Shown here: positions 23,833 to 34,699 of the stretch, in pieces
Layout: every line of letters starts with the position of its first letter
How positions within the stretch are numbered: position 1 is the first letter of the stretch
Assembly (NCBI GenBank): GCA_023376005.1
Contig: CM042151.1
Coordinates: 76,106,446 to 76,170,445 of the forward strand
Source: Doryteuthis pealeii
Taxonomy: Eukaryota; Mollusca; Cephalopoda; Myopsida; Loliginidae
Direction of reading: 5' to 3'
DNA: 64,000 nt
Program-made: the position numbers and the translations under genes
The notes under the pieces: model-generated
What the model saw: the letters and a program-made list of their open reading frames with translations, nothing else
The model's database searches: none
Told to the model about the DNA's origin: nothing

Positions 23833-24959
23833 TTACTCTTTTATTGTATGTGTAAGAAAGGTTCAAAGTTATATATACTTTGAATACAAAACTCCGACGA
23901 AGGTTAACAGACAAAACATTTAATATAGTACAGCACATGGATATGACGAGATACAAAGTACAAGGTAAAACAAGTTACATGTAAAACAATAAATACACAT
24001 TCATGAATGGTACAAGATAACATATAAAAGTACAGACATGAGACTAGGGATAGTCCATGCTGTGAAGAACTTACAGTAATGTAAGTGGGGCCAAAAGCCC
24101 CAACGAGAAGGGATAGACCGTGACTAGCCCATGTGTCTCATGGTTACTGGAACAGGAAAAGAGGCCGAAAAGGTTTGAACCTGGCACTTAAATACTATAG
24201 CCACAACAGATTCAAAATGCATCTCTTTGTGTTGTTTTTCTTTAATATCCTTCTTTCATTATCATAATAGACGTAGGATAAAGTCGACATATTCCAAGCC
24301 ATTTGGAACAGTGCAAAAGTAAAATTTTCTCGTAGGCACCAGAAAGGCAGTCAACAACTTTACATTTCAAACGTTCAAAATTAGCCATGGGCAGAGTCGG
24401 TGGTGTAAGTAAAATAAATGTGTAAAAAATTGTTCACACATATTCTAGATTTTTGTGTTACACACAAAGATCTAGTATTTTTACCTATATTTGTAGGTAA
24501 AAATCTATTGTAGCCCATACACTAAAATTATCCTGTGTATTTCATCATCTTGGTCATCAAAGAAGATAACTTTTTTTAAAAAAATACGTTTTATGATCAT
24601 AAAGAAAAAGAACAATCATTTGTAATAATTTTCTAGATATCTAAAAACCTCAGAAAATATGTTGTGCAAAATTACACATTTCTAAACATACATTTTTAGA
24701 TAGATTAAATATAGCTTTATCTATGGTGGAAATAATGACTTCAACATGCCACCTTCCAGACAATTAAAATTCATTATCAAATTTTTAAGCGAATAAAAAT
24801 AGACCAATTGAATCAAAGAAAATCCTTCTTTTTTTTGCATCAATTCTAGGAAAAATATTGTTTTTCAAGCTACAAAAAAATAAAAAAATAAATAGAAAAT
24901 AACAAAAAAAGAAAAATTTGTAAATTTTCTTTATTTTTTGAGTTTTAAGAAAATAACTT
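23833..24959. other. No gene recognised
   Basis: AT-rich; a small hairpin around GGTAAAAAT lies near 24478-24510. No open frame with a recognisable domain. Confidence 0.55.
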
Positions 24960-25840
24960 TTAAATTCTCAAATAACATTTTTCAGGAATTGAATTTTATT
25001 TAAATTTTTTTTTTCATATGTTCTTCAGGATTTGATCTTCCTAGAAATGTAAAAATTAGGGCTGGAAAATTTTTTCTTCAAATGGCCAAAGGTCACTCCC
25101 CCCTACATTCTGAATTGATAATTTAAAAAAAAAATGAAATAAGCTATTCATTATAAAATGAAGTCATTAGTAATAAAAAGGTAAAAATTTTATTAGAATT
25201 GAACAATTCACTGATTTTGGTAATTGTTTTAAAATTATTATCTCCCTTTGTTACTTTTGCCCATGGCCATTTTAAATTCACTATCAAATTTCAAGTAAAT
25301 GAAAATAGTTCAATTGAATTGGAGAAAATACATTTTTTCATCAATTTGAAGGTAAAATATTGTTTTTAAAACTATGAAAAGAAAACATGCTACAAAAATG
25401 TTTTTTTGAGTTTTGAAAAAATTAACTTTTTTAAGTAACTTTTTTCGGGTGTTGACATTCTAAAAAACAAACTTTTAATATAGTCATCTGGATTTGATTT
25501 TTCTATGAATGTAAAAATTGGATACTGGAATTTTTTTTATTCAAATGATTAAAGGTTGAAAAAAAAAAAAAAAAAAAAAAAAAAACAAAACAAAAAAAAC
25601 CCCACAATCATAATTGATTTTTTTTATTCAAATGATTAAAGGTTGGGGGAGGGGGTTCCAACAACCTACAATCATAATTGATAAAAAATAAAAAAAATTT
25701 TTTTTTAGCTTTTTATTTTAATTTTATTTTCATTTTGAATAAAATGAAATAAGCTATTTATTATAAAATTAAGTCATGAAGTTCTGAAAATTTAATTAAA
25801 ATTGGACAATTGCCTGATTTTTGGTAATTGTTTAAAGATA
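24960..25840. repeat. Diverged repeats related to arm module 20480-20780
   Basis: The sequence order GATTTGAT, CTAGAAATGTAAAAATTAGG, CAAATGGCCAAAGG, CTACATTCTGA/CTACAATCATAATTGAT and GAATTGGACAATT recurs about three times (from 25010, 25490 and 25620) and matches 20480-20780. A poly-A run lies at 25559-25585. Confidence 0.6.
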
Positions 25841-26123
25841 AAAGAATTAGAACTTTTTATTAAGTCCCTTTAGAAAAAATTTGTTACTTGTTAGAGTCCA
25901 ATCTATATGTCAAATAGGTCTGTTTGAAAAATATTTGTATTCAATAGGACCGCATGCAAAAAAAAAAAAAAAAATACTTTTATGAAAAAATGACACAAAA
26001 ATTGTATAATATGAACATACTATGAAGGTGATTCTCTGACCTCTAAGCATAAAATAACCCTGGACAGGTTGTCATGTCGTTAAAACAAGTCAATCATAAT
26101 ATATCAGAATATTACATTATTTT

Positions 26124-26127
<4 letters not shown>

Positions 26128-26200
<73 letters not shown>
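26128..26200. repeat. GA microsatellite
   Basis: About 36 uninterrupted GA units. Confidence 0.97.
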
Positions 26201-26203
<3 letters not shown>

Positions 26204-27209
26204 GTCAGGTTTCTTAATCACATAAAATTATAGTACACTCCTCTAAAATAATTAATGATGTCATTATGTTGAAAGCATACATCAGTTATCTCCCTTGTTT
26301 ATTTTCGCCGCATCTCAAATAAAAAATATAGTCGCGGCTTTTAAAAAGAAAGTAAATTTCGCTTTGGAATTTTAAATTTATTTGCTATTTTCATTTTTCC
26401 TCCACGTTGTTTTGATTTATTACCAAAACAAGAAACAAAATAGAAGTATGTATAACTTTATCTATTTTCTTTTTAAAGCAAAAATCTTCTTGTCTTTTAT
26501 TTATTTATAATTCAATTGTACATTCTATTTTTCTATATTTTTAATTAAGTAAAACTATTTTTCTTTGATTGCTGGAATTTGTGATGATTTTGTTTGTGTA
26601 TTTTCTTATTTCTTAGCTGTTTTTTCTCTTTTTATTTAGCCTCATATTTCAAATTAAATGATATGGTTTCTTTTCCTTCTTTTTCCCTTTTAATATTGCA
26701 CAAAAGCACTCTCCGATGTTACGAATCTTTTCACAATTTTCCTTCCCATACAACAGAAATTGTTACGTTTTGTGTGGCAATATATCGCTGTTTTTAGTTC
26801 TTTAATTGAATTTAGAATATTGGTACTGACTCGTATTTATGTAAATTCTAATTAATTATTCTTACAGAAGTAAAATAATCTATTTAACTTCCTACAGTTC
26901 TTCGTCATCGGGATAGTCGTGCGGAAAAATGTAAATAAATAGAATAAATTAAAAAAGAAAAGAAAGAAAATTTGTTTATTCACAAATTGAAGGCGAGGAT
27001 CTAGTTTGGCATAGGATTTAAACACAAATAAATTAATTCATATAATTAAATTTGAACACGGATATCTTTTTTCCAATATTGTTATTCAGTATTTTTTAAA
27101 AACCTTCTAGCTATAAATAAACTGTCACGTGACCCCATTCTCGGAGATATCGTGCGAATTCCTTCGCATCTTGGACAACTTCATTACATTCATTTATTTG
27201 GAAGAAGTT
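26201..27209. other. No gene recognised
   Basis: AT-rich. The open frame at 26594-26797 is hydrophobic, phenylalanine-rich and explained by T-rich sequence; no domain recognised. Confidence 0.55.
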
Positions 27210-27860
27210 ACTCTGCCGGTCCTGGTCGATAAACCTGCCTTTAGGCTTATTATGCCGGTCCTCGTAAATTACAAAGCTAGCATCCGAGCATTTAATGTTT
27301 AACGTCTTTAATTTTAAAAGGTAATGTAAACAACTTTGTTTATTTTTTATTTTATATTTATATTTTGTGAAGGATAAAGATACAAAAAAATTCTTCTAAA
27401 TGAAAAATATAGATACCGTAAATGACTTTATCAAACATGTGAATAAATTAAAGGACATGATGAGGGTAAATTTGACTATCGAATTTTTTTCAAAGTGGAA
27501 AAATGGCATTTTCCACTATCAATTGCATAACATTGTAACCCTAATCCCCATCCTAACCCTAACCCTACCCTAACATCTCCTTTTATAAGGAAAGATGTTA
27601 AATGTGAAATACCCGGATGCTAGCTTTTAGAACCAGCAAAATAGATATTCGATATTTTTCATTTAGAAGAATCTTTGTATCTTTATGCTTCACAAAATAT
27701 TATCAACATTACTTGCATTCATATTAAAAATAATATTTACAGCGACAGTAAAATAAGCCTAAAAGTAGGTTTGTTTATTTTATGAGGACCGGCATAATAA
27801 GCCTAAAAGTTGTTTGTCTATTCGACCAGGACCGGTAGGGTAGCCTATTTGCATTTATAC
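27210..27860. mobile_element. Family D foldback element (copy D1)
   Basis: Both ends carry tandem sub-repeats of the form CCGGTCCTGGT ... GACAAACCTGCTTTTAGG ... TTATTATGCCGGTCC in opposite orientation (27214-27290 and 27745-27855). The interior has a second inverted pair (GATAAAGATACAAAAAAATT and its partner near 27680) and a CCTAACCCTAACCCTACCC core at 27553-27572. Foldback elements typically have such internally repeated termini. Related: 44325-44655 and 58870-59690. Confidence 0.75.
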
Positions 27861-28212
27861 TCATTTATTAGTTTAAATATAAGCTGGCAATTAAAGCTAG
27901 CTTCTGCAAAGGTCCCTTGATTTGGGATTTCACCCCAATAATTACACTTATTGCATTGAGTACATACTAATTTATTTTTCAACTTGAACAATATTTTTCA
28001 AACAATTGATAGAAAAAATAATCACACTAATTAAAACTTGGGAATCCAAAATTTCATGATTGTGGGTCCGGATTTGTCCCAGAATATTTTTAATTTCCTC
28101 GTGGAGACAGCCCTGATTTTAAAAAAAAAATGGTAAGATATGTTGGGCTACAGCCTCTAGTAGTAAAGTTGAAAAAAATGTGACACACTGACGCTCGCAT
28201 TTATCATTAAAG

Positions 28213-28430
28213 ATTTATTTGGACCATATTACCTTTAGGCACACCTTTTGCAATCCCGTTTCATAAGGACATTTTTTTCATTTACACCGTCAAAATCCGG
28301 TTGTTCGTTAGGGGTTAGTTTTATAATTAAAAAAAAAAAAACTCCAAAAATAATCTATTAACAAACAACCGGATTTTGACAGTGTAAATGAAAAAAAATG
28401 TCCTTATGAAACGAGATCGCAAATTTATTT
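28213..28430. mobile_element. Family B inverted-repeat element (copy B2)
   Basis: Starts GGACCATATTACCTTTAGG at 28221; the partner terminus is present but lacks its last ~25 bases, stopping after GAGATCGCAA. Flanks ATTTATTT at 28213-28220 and 28423-28430 are identical, but AT-richness makes chance possible. The core keeps one TTAGGGGTTAG word. Confidence 0.7.
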
Positions 28431-28669
28431 ATCTACAATACAGTGAGAATGATAAAGACTCTGACTGTTCCACACCATTTTATTACTGTACCCTGTAACT
28501 TAATTGTTAATTTGTAAATCTCGCAGCTGTTCACAGCATTTATGAACCACTTAGGTTCTTTAGGAAAATTTTTTTTTCAAAATTGTTTAGCAATAAAGAA
28601 GACCTATCTCTACTCAAGCAATTTATCAGTTTTTAATAATATTGATTTTAAATAGTTATTTACTAAGCT

Positions 28670-28985
28670 TAGGTTATTATAAAGAAAAAAAAATGAGAGA
28701 AAAAGGACATGCTACACAGGAAAATATAAAAGAAAGAGAGTAGAGGAAAGATAGAAAGAGGGGGGGGGTGACTGCATGGAAGTGATAAAACTAATCTGTT
28801 TCAATTGAACATAATGAAAAGAAGGAAAGAAAGAAAAAAAGAGTGAGTGAAAGTTAAGTCAAGATTATTATACTTTTTACATATTGAACTATTTGTAAAG
28901 CTTTAAAGTAAACATATCAAACATTGTAATAATTAGATTACCATATTGTGGTATATCCACAGCTATCACAAGTATATATATACAA
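28670..28985. repeat. Direct repeat of 42775-43085
   Basis: Shares GACATGCTACACAG, CTAATCTGTTTCAATTGAAC and ATATTGAACTATTTG in the same order with the 42.8 kb copy. Its right edge on the minus strand reads YTCDSCGYT, half a C2H2 finger, so the module may be what once lay downstream of a zinc-finger exon. Confidence 0.65.
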
Positions 28986-29025
28986 TAAAAAGATCTATTT
29001 GACTCATATATGAAAAATAACTTAG

Positions 29026-29115
29026 GTGTGACACAAGACCAGAAGTCTTAGCCACCTAGTGAGAAACCTACTCAATAACAGTGATCTAGCTGGCTATACC
29101 TTACACCACATGAGG
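29026..29115 (-). mobile_element. tRNA-like SINE head
   Basis: Minus strand GGTACCTCATGTGGTGTAAGG looks like an A-box region; related to the + strand word at 14900. The B box is not clear, so this is tentative. Confidence 0.35.
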
Positions 29116-29218
29116 TACCCAGTATTGATTTTATATCATTTTAGAAGGGTGCTTCTGTTGACTATATAAATCCTTTATCAAAATTATCTCTGACTTTTCG
29201 ACATTCATTTATACCAGC

Positions 29219-29730
29219 TATACGAGGTATGTCAGAAACGTTGCTGGTTGATTGCATTCTTCGATGTGAGGGGCATTGTCCACTGCGAGTTCTTGCCACA
29301 GGGTCAGATGATCAACCAGAATGTCTACAAAGAGATACTGCAGCTTTTACTTCATTCAGTGCGTGAGAAGAGGTGTGAGATATGGCAGGACAACTCATGG
29401 GTGCTTCACCATGACAACACACCTACCTACACTGCCCTGAGTATCCAAGAGTTCCTGGCCAAGAAGTACCATGCTGGAGTAACTCCCTACTCGCCCGACC
29501 TGGCTCCATGTGATTTTTTCCTCTTCCCCAAACTCAAGGGGGTTATAAGGAGAACCCGTTTTGAGTATGTACATGACATCAAAAAGGCTGTGACAACAGA
29601 ACTACAGAGAATCCAGAAGAATCCTTCCAGGAATGCATACAAGCAGAGAAGGATGGGAAAGTGCATAAGGCTCCAGGGGGGATAACTTTGAAGGGGATAA
29701 CTTGTAGTTGGGCAATTCCATGTCAAATCA
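29219..29730 (+). mobile_element. Internally deleted mariner element with transposase fragment
   Basis: After a TA, the terminal repeat TACGAGGTATGTCAGAAACG (29221-29240) is joined directly to the C-terminal half of a mariner transposase, a DNA cut-and-paste enzyme. The frame at 29251-29685 reads GIVHCEFLPQGQMINQN, the LHHDN motif (second catalytic Asp), YSPDLAPCDFFLFPKLK (third catalytic Asp) and GKCIRLQG. The N-terminal DNA-binding helix-turn-helix half and first catalytic Asp are absent, an internal deletion. Small indels near the end put FQECIQ-like and DNFEGDNL words in other frames. No right terminal repeat was found. Not functional. The same TACGAGG terminus occurs in the 49 kb remnant. 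Confidence 0.85.
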
Positions 29731-30224
29731 TCCAGAAAAAAGTAAAATTGTCACCCACCCCCTTCAATTTTTATGAAATTTTGTACAGGTATGGACTTTG
29801 TTAAAGTTAGACATTCCCCAAAATTTGAGCTTCCAATTCTAAAAATTGGCGTAGTTATGTAGATTTTTAGCTCTCCAAATTTGGTGTGGTTGGCAAAAAA
29901 TGGCGATTTTTTGTAATATATTTTTGTCTGTAAAATGAGTTTTAGAGCTTCCCTACTCCTAAAAATTGGCTTATAAAAGCATTTTTATCCAAGAAATGTC
30001 TGAAAGTCAACCGATTTTAAGTTATTGATGCTTTCTGATTTTTTCATAGCAAGGTCAATATCCCAATGTGGCAATGAATCTAAGACAAAATTTTTTTCTA
30101 TTATTATTTCACATATATTGAACATTATTTGTACCAAAAAGATAGTTTCTTGATTTCTTTTAATAAACTCTGAATTTAGATATGTGTTACATTGTATTTG
30201 TTGGAAATGCCTGGTGTAATTGTT
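29731..30224. other. No gene recognised
   Basis: AT-rich unique-looking sequence; an open frame on the minus strand (29985-30245) has no recognised domain. Confidence 0.55.
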
Positions 30225-30500
30225 ATCATCATAGGAAATGGACACAGCAACCCAGGTTCAATTCCTAGACAAAGCCATTTGCACTCCCCTTTTGCACTAA
30301 TACTAAATGCATGGATCCATCTCTTCTGTCCTCGGCTATGGGCAATTAGGAAAGCAGGCTAGGCTCCCTTGCCTTGGTATGGCAATCAGTTTAGGAAATG
30401 GAAAACTCTGATTTTAAAACCTGCTGTACTTGCTTAAAGAAATTAACCCTGTGTCACATCCTGCTTATGGCAGAGGGGTCAGGGGAATACATACACCCTT
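30225..30500 (+). mobile_element. SINE S1 copy
   Basis: B box CAGGTTCAATTCCTAG, then the S1 body CACTAATACTAAATGC, GCTATGGGCAATTAGG, GGCAATCAGTTTAGGAAATGG, AAATTAACCCTGTGTCACATC and the end GCAGAGGGGTCAGGG. The A-box part is diverged. Confidence 0.65.
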
Positions 30501-30589
30501 AAAAAATAGGAGGCACTCTGAGGAAATGGAATTGGCATCCCAAGTTCAAATCATGGACAAGGCTGTTTGCATTTCACTTCATACTGGAA

Positions 30590-31000
30590 ACAATTATTTA
30601 GTTCTAGGTAGATTCAAAGATTTCAATTCAAAATTGGTAAGAAATCTTTAGTTCTGGTATCAGAGATTTCAGTTCAAAATTAGTATAACAAAAAGAAAAA
30701 AAAAAGACATTTGTTCTAATGATCATAGAAGAACCATGTATTTTGTTCCAGGTAGTATCATAGGTTCCACTTTGAAATTGGTAAAGAAAAAATGTGTGGT
30801 TTTAGGATCAGAGATTTCATTTCGAAATTGGTAAAAAATGTTTAGTTTTAGTATCAAAGATTTCACTTCAAAATTAGTATGACAAAAAGAAAAAAAAAGC
30901 CAGTGGGTGAGGCTTGTCTCTTTACGTCATAAAAAAAAACATGTATTTAGTTCTGGGTAGTAATACAGGTTCCACTTCGGAATTAATGAAAAAAAAAAAT
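30590..31000. repeat. Minisatellite, ~48 bp unit with higher-order pattern
   Basis: About six units of the form TTTAGTTCTGGTATCAGAG ATTTCA TTCAAAATTGGTAA (starts near 30597, 30645, 30737, 30790, 30838, 30941). Every two or three units a spacer rich in AACAAAAAGAAAAAAA recurs, giving a higher-order period near 200 bases. Confidence 0.75.
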
Positions 31001-31139
31001 TTTAAATTCCAGTCGTCGAGACCCTTGGAAAAGGCATGTTCATCTTTTTTCACACAGCTATGGGTAAATAGTTGATCTTTTAGTAGAGAAAGTCTTGAGA
31101 TTGCTGGTAAAAGTGGAAATTATAAACTTACACACTGAG

Positions 31140-31330
31140 TGTGTTCTCATGTTCTGTGCAACACAAGATTGCTGGGCAGGGGCACAAAGCCCCTTGTCTG
31201 GTGCATATTACATCTGTCAAGGCTGGAGGGTGAAAGAGGTTTAACTTTGCCGCTGCAACTTTTATAATGCAGGTCTCTATGCCACCTAGTGTCTACTGGA
31301 AGACATGGGAGGTAATTACCTCTTGTGTTT
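31140..31330 (+). repeat. Interspersed repeat R2
   Basis: Matches, in order, the reverse complement of 23110-23370 and also 430-660: GCAACACAAGATTGCTGG, AAGCCCCTTGTC, ACATCTGTCAAGGCTGGA, CCACCTAGTGTC and GGGAGGTAATTACC. Confidence 0.6.
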
Positions 31331-31384
31331 TCTATTAGTTAAGAGATATAATCCCAACACTATGATGTCATAGTCCAGTATGTT

Positions 31385-31530
31385 AGCCTCTATGCTACAA
31401 GGACTCCCACATGAACCAATCTTGGAGATTGAAAACTTTGTATTCAAACCAGCTGTATTCCACTTAAAAATTGATTTTGTGTTGCATACAGCTCATTGTA
31501 GAGGGGTTGGGTAAATTCATACACAGAGAG
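31385..31530 (+). mobile_element. SINE S1 tail fragment
   Basis: S1 end words AACCAATCTTGGAGATTGAAA, CAAACCAGCTGTATTCCACTT and GTAGAGGGGTTGGGTAAATT. The head is missing. Confidence 0.5.
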
Positions 31531-31578
31531 ACAAGAATGAATGTGCCTTTTTAAAGGGTGAGGCTGAGCAGGCTACAG

Positions 31579-32530
31579 TAATGCCATCTATTGTGTAGTG
31601 ATTGAACTTCTGAATTGATGCAGTGTTCAAAATTTGAATTTACAAACTGGTTTGTTAATCTCTCTTAAAATTCATAACTGGACTAGGATCAAGTCTCCAA
31701 TAGGCACCCCAAATCATCAACTTAATGAAAGATTCACATTTTACCTAGTCACTGGTAACTTCCGCTTCCAAATTTTTGTCAACAAATGATTTTAATCAGA
31801 AGTTTATGGAGATGTTGAACTTATGATAAATAGTTAATGTTATTATTAACAAACAAAATACACGTTTTCATATTAAAGTAGTTTTGGGTACAAATGCAGA
31901 GTAGCGATCAAGAGACAATATCATTAGAATCATATTTTATGTATAAATAGTATTAGATTACTGAAACTTCCCAAGTAGCCTAACACTCACACTAAACCTA
32001 AAACTAACCCTGAACCTTAGCCTAATGCTATAGTAATACCATATATTGTGTAGTGATTGAACTTCTGAATTAGTGCAGTGTTCAAAATTTGAATTTACAA
32101 ACCGGTTTGTTCATCACTCTTAAAATGCATAACTTAAATATTTGTAAGTAAGGGATTGCCTGTAATTTGAACATTTGGATCAAGTCTCCAATCCTTCCAT
32201 TAATAAAAGGTTCAATTTTACCTTGTCACCAGTAACTTCCACTTCCAAATATATTTGTAAACAAACAGACGATTTCAATCAGAAGTTTATAGAGATTTAC
32301 ACATATTATAAATTAGATAAATAGTTCATATTATTAGCAAATAAAAGACATGTTTTTATATTAAAATAGTTTTTGGGTACAATTGCAGAATAGCATGCAA
32401 GAGATAATAATATCATTAGAATCGCATTGATTACGGAAACTCCCCAACTAGCTTAAACCTAATCCTAACCCTAATCCTAAACCTAACCCTTACTCTAAGT
32501 CTAAAACTAACCCTGACCCTTACCTTAGTG
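31579..32530. repeat. 455 bp tandem duplication ending in telomere-like tracts
   Basis: 31579-32033 and 32034-32530 share TATTGTGTAGTGATTGAAC, GTTCAAAATTTGAATTTACA, CACTGGTAACTTCC and CAGAAGTTTATGGAGA in order. Each copy ends in a degenerate CCTAA tract (31978-32025 and 32455-32525). A 140-base piece occurs inverted at 33280-33420. Confidence 0.85.
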
Positions 32531-32612
32531 TCTCAAAGGTTTTGCATATATCCGTAAGATGTAATGCTTTTTATATGTAATCTAATTATCTCTTACGCAC
32601 TATTCTGCATTA

Positions 32613-32890
32613 GCACCTGTTAAGTTTTTAAGGGCCATAATTGTCCAGTTGATTCTAGGTAGAGAGTCCTCTGATTTGGTTCCTTTGGTAATCCTCTCAG
32701 GTAGAGAATCCTAGGTTTCCTCGTAGAAGGTTGCCAGTAGACTGAGAAAGAATCAGCGCTTAAGTAATATATCAGCCACACAGTATGGCCAGCGATTGGC
32801 TAAAGAATAGACCACATAATCTTGCCAAGTCTATAAATATAGGCCGGGAACTAGCATACATCTTATATCCCCCAAAACTCCAGCAGTACC
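32613..32890 (+). mobile_element. Solo LTR, family L1 (diverged)
   Basis: 32618-32885 starts TGTTAAGTTTTTAAGGGCC and ends AACTCCAGCA, with flanks GCACC and GTACC (4 of 5). It has a promoter-like 3' half: GCGATTGGCTAA and a TATA box GTCTATAAATATAGG, at the same place as in the copies at 40436 and 45623. No internal retrotransposon genes remain next to it. Confidence 0.65.
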
Positions 32891-33279
32891 AGTTTTTGAT
32901 TTTAATAGAAAAATCAATTTGGTACTAATGATAAATATTGTTAAAATTTTTGAAAATATTAATTTTTTAATTTGATGACATGGTTAATCAAATTAAAATT
33001 CAATAGCAAAATCTTTTTTTAAATAAACACTTTTTAAGCAGAAGTTTATGAATATATTTCAACACTTACGATAAATTTAAAAAAAAACAAAAGACGTGTT
33101 TATACTAAAATAGTTTTAACTTGATCAGAAGAGAAATGCAATTATGTTTATTCAAATAGAAATACATTTTTATTCACAAACTATTTTTTATGTCTATTCA
33201 GACAAAACAATGTTGTTCAGAAATAGTATCACACAATTTGTAAAATTTGTTTTTGTCAGATACAATATAAAGGCAGAAA

Positions 33280-33420
33280 ATTGTCAGTTCATTTATTTTC
33301 AAGTATTTGAAAGTGGTAGTTACTGGTGACAAGTTAAAATATGAACCTTTCATTAACTTGAGGATTTGAGGTGCCTATTGGAGACTTGGTCTAGTGAACT
33401 GGTCTACTAATTTCAGAGGT
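33280..33420 (-). repeat. Inverted partial copy of the 31.6 kb tandem unit
   Basis: Reads GGTAGTTACTGGTGACAAG, ATTAACTTGAGGATTTGAGG and GCCTATTGGAGACTTGG, the reverse complement of words at about 31690-31790. Confidence 0.6.
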
Positions 33421-33813
33421 TTGCCATCCAGTGTGGAGATGTCTCCATGAAAAATTAATAGAAATTCATCATTTAGATAAAAATAAGTTTCTGTCATATC
33501 TTTCATTTTTTAAATACCTAAAAAATTTTATTGGAGACTTGGTCCCTTGAATATTTGTAAGTAGAGGAGTGCTTATAATTTGAACATTTTAAATGTCATA
33601 AATTTTTACCTTACCAGATCTTTAATGATTTTATGTTTCTTTTTATTTCCAGATTCTGGTAGACTACACATTTCATTCAAAAGTGTTTAGGAATGAAGAG
33701 TTCTTCAATTTCTTATATTACCAGAATCCATGAGATAACACACTGTATCAAAACCATATTCTTGTGAGGTTTGTGGATCTGCATTTCTAAAACATTCACT
33801 TTTAAAACAACAC

Positions 33814-34686
33814 ATGTATAGGCCCAGCATAGAGAAACCCTTTTCTTGCGATGTTTGCGGTTCTACGTATTCAGGCAAGGCACATTTGAAACGGCATATG
33901 TTAACTCATACAGGAGAGAAACCATACTCATGTGAAGTTTGTGGATCTACATTTACAACTAGTACACATTTACAATTTCATGTACAAACACACACTGGGG
34001 AAAAGCCATTCGCTTGTGATGTGTGTAAATCTGCATTTTCACGGAATTCTGGTTTGATAATACACATGCGAACACACACTGGAGAGAAACCATATTCATG
34101 TGATTATTGTGAATATGCCTGTTCAAAGAAATCACATTTGAAAAGACATATGCTCACACACACTGGAGAGAAACCATATTCGTGTGATGTATGTGGATTT
34201 TCGTGTTCCCATAGTTCAACTTTGAAATTACATAAACGTACACACACTGGTGAGAAGCCATATTCCTGCGACATATGCAATTATGCATGCTCCGATATTT
34301 CTGCTTTAAGAGTACATGAGCGAATACACTCTGGAGAAAAACCGTACTCATGCAACGTTTGCAAATATGCATGTTCTAAAGGTTCGGATTTAAAAAAACA
34401 CATGCGAACTCACACTGGAGAAAAACCGTACTCTTGTAACTTTTGTGGATATGCATGTTCAAATAGTTCAGATCTAAAAAAGCACATGCGAAGACATTCA
34501 GGGGAGAAACCATACTCCTGTGATATTTGTGGATATACATGTTCGGATCATTCTTCTTTGAGTGTTCACAAGAGAACGCACACTGGGGAAAAGCCATATT
34601 CTTGTCAAATATGTAAATCTTCTTTTTCAGTGAATTCACATTTGCAGAGACATATGGTCAAAAATCATGAAAAGCAAAAACCTTGA
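33814..34686 (+). CDS. Poly-C2H2 zinc-finger protein, 10 fingers
   Basis: Expected to be a nuclear sequence-specific DNA-binding protein. The 290 residues are almost entirely ten tandem C-X2-C-X12-H-X3-H fingers joined by TGEKP linkers (fingers about 28 residues apart from residue 8); the tenth has H-X4-H and is followed by a short basic tail ending EKQKP. Helix residues -1, 2, 3, 6 read GAHR, TTHF, RSGI, KSHR, HSTL, DSAV, KSDK, NSDK, DSSV, VSHR. There is no KRAB, BTB or other effector domain. A 3' splice site (TTATTTCCAG before ATTCTGG) gives exon start 33653. The true start may be ATG 33693: its frame reads MKSSSISYITRIHE and then meets the finger frame only if one A of the AAAA run at 33750-33753 is absent. 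That would add a defective finger (last His replaced by Pro). As written, the first usable in-frame ATG is 33814. The target is unknown. Confidence 0.85.
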   Translation: MYRPSIEKPFSCDVCGSTYSGKAHLKRHMLTHTGEKPYSCEVCGSTFTTSTHLQFHVQTHTGEKPFACDVCKSAFSRNSGLIIHMRTHTGEKPYSCDYCEYACSKKSHLKRHMLTHTGEKPYSCDVCGFSCSHSSTLKLHKRTHTGEKPYSCDICNYACSDISALRVHERIHSGEKPYSCNVCKYACSKGSDLKKHMRTHTGEKPYSCNFCGYACSNSSDLKKHMRRHSGEKPYSCDICGYTCSDHSSLSVHKRTHTGEKPYSCQICKSSFSVNSHLQRHMVKNHEKQKP

Positions 34687-34699
34687 GATATTTTTGTTA

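Noticed and set aside
26594..26797. Hydrophobic 67-residue frame resembling a membrane protein
   Set aside because: T-rich DNA on this strand gives Phe and Leu by default; no start context or homologous feature.
30590..31000. CRISPR-like array
   Set aside because: Repeats are diverged and contiguous without unique spacers, and the genome is animal; it is a minisatellite.
34154..34639. Minus-strand open frames across the 33 kb zinc-finger gene
   Set aside because: Antisense shadows of the regular 84-base finger repeat. The same applies to antisense frames at 47374-48018 and 54508-55296.
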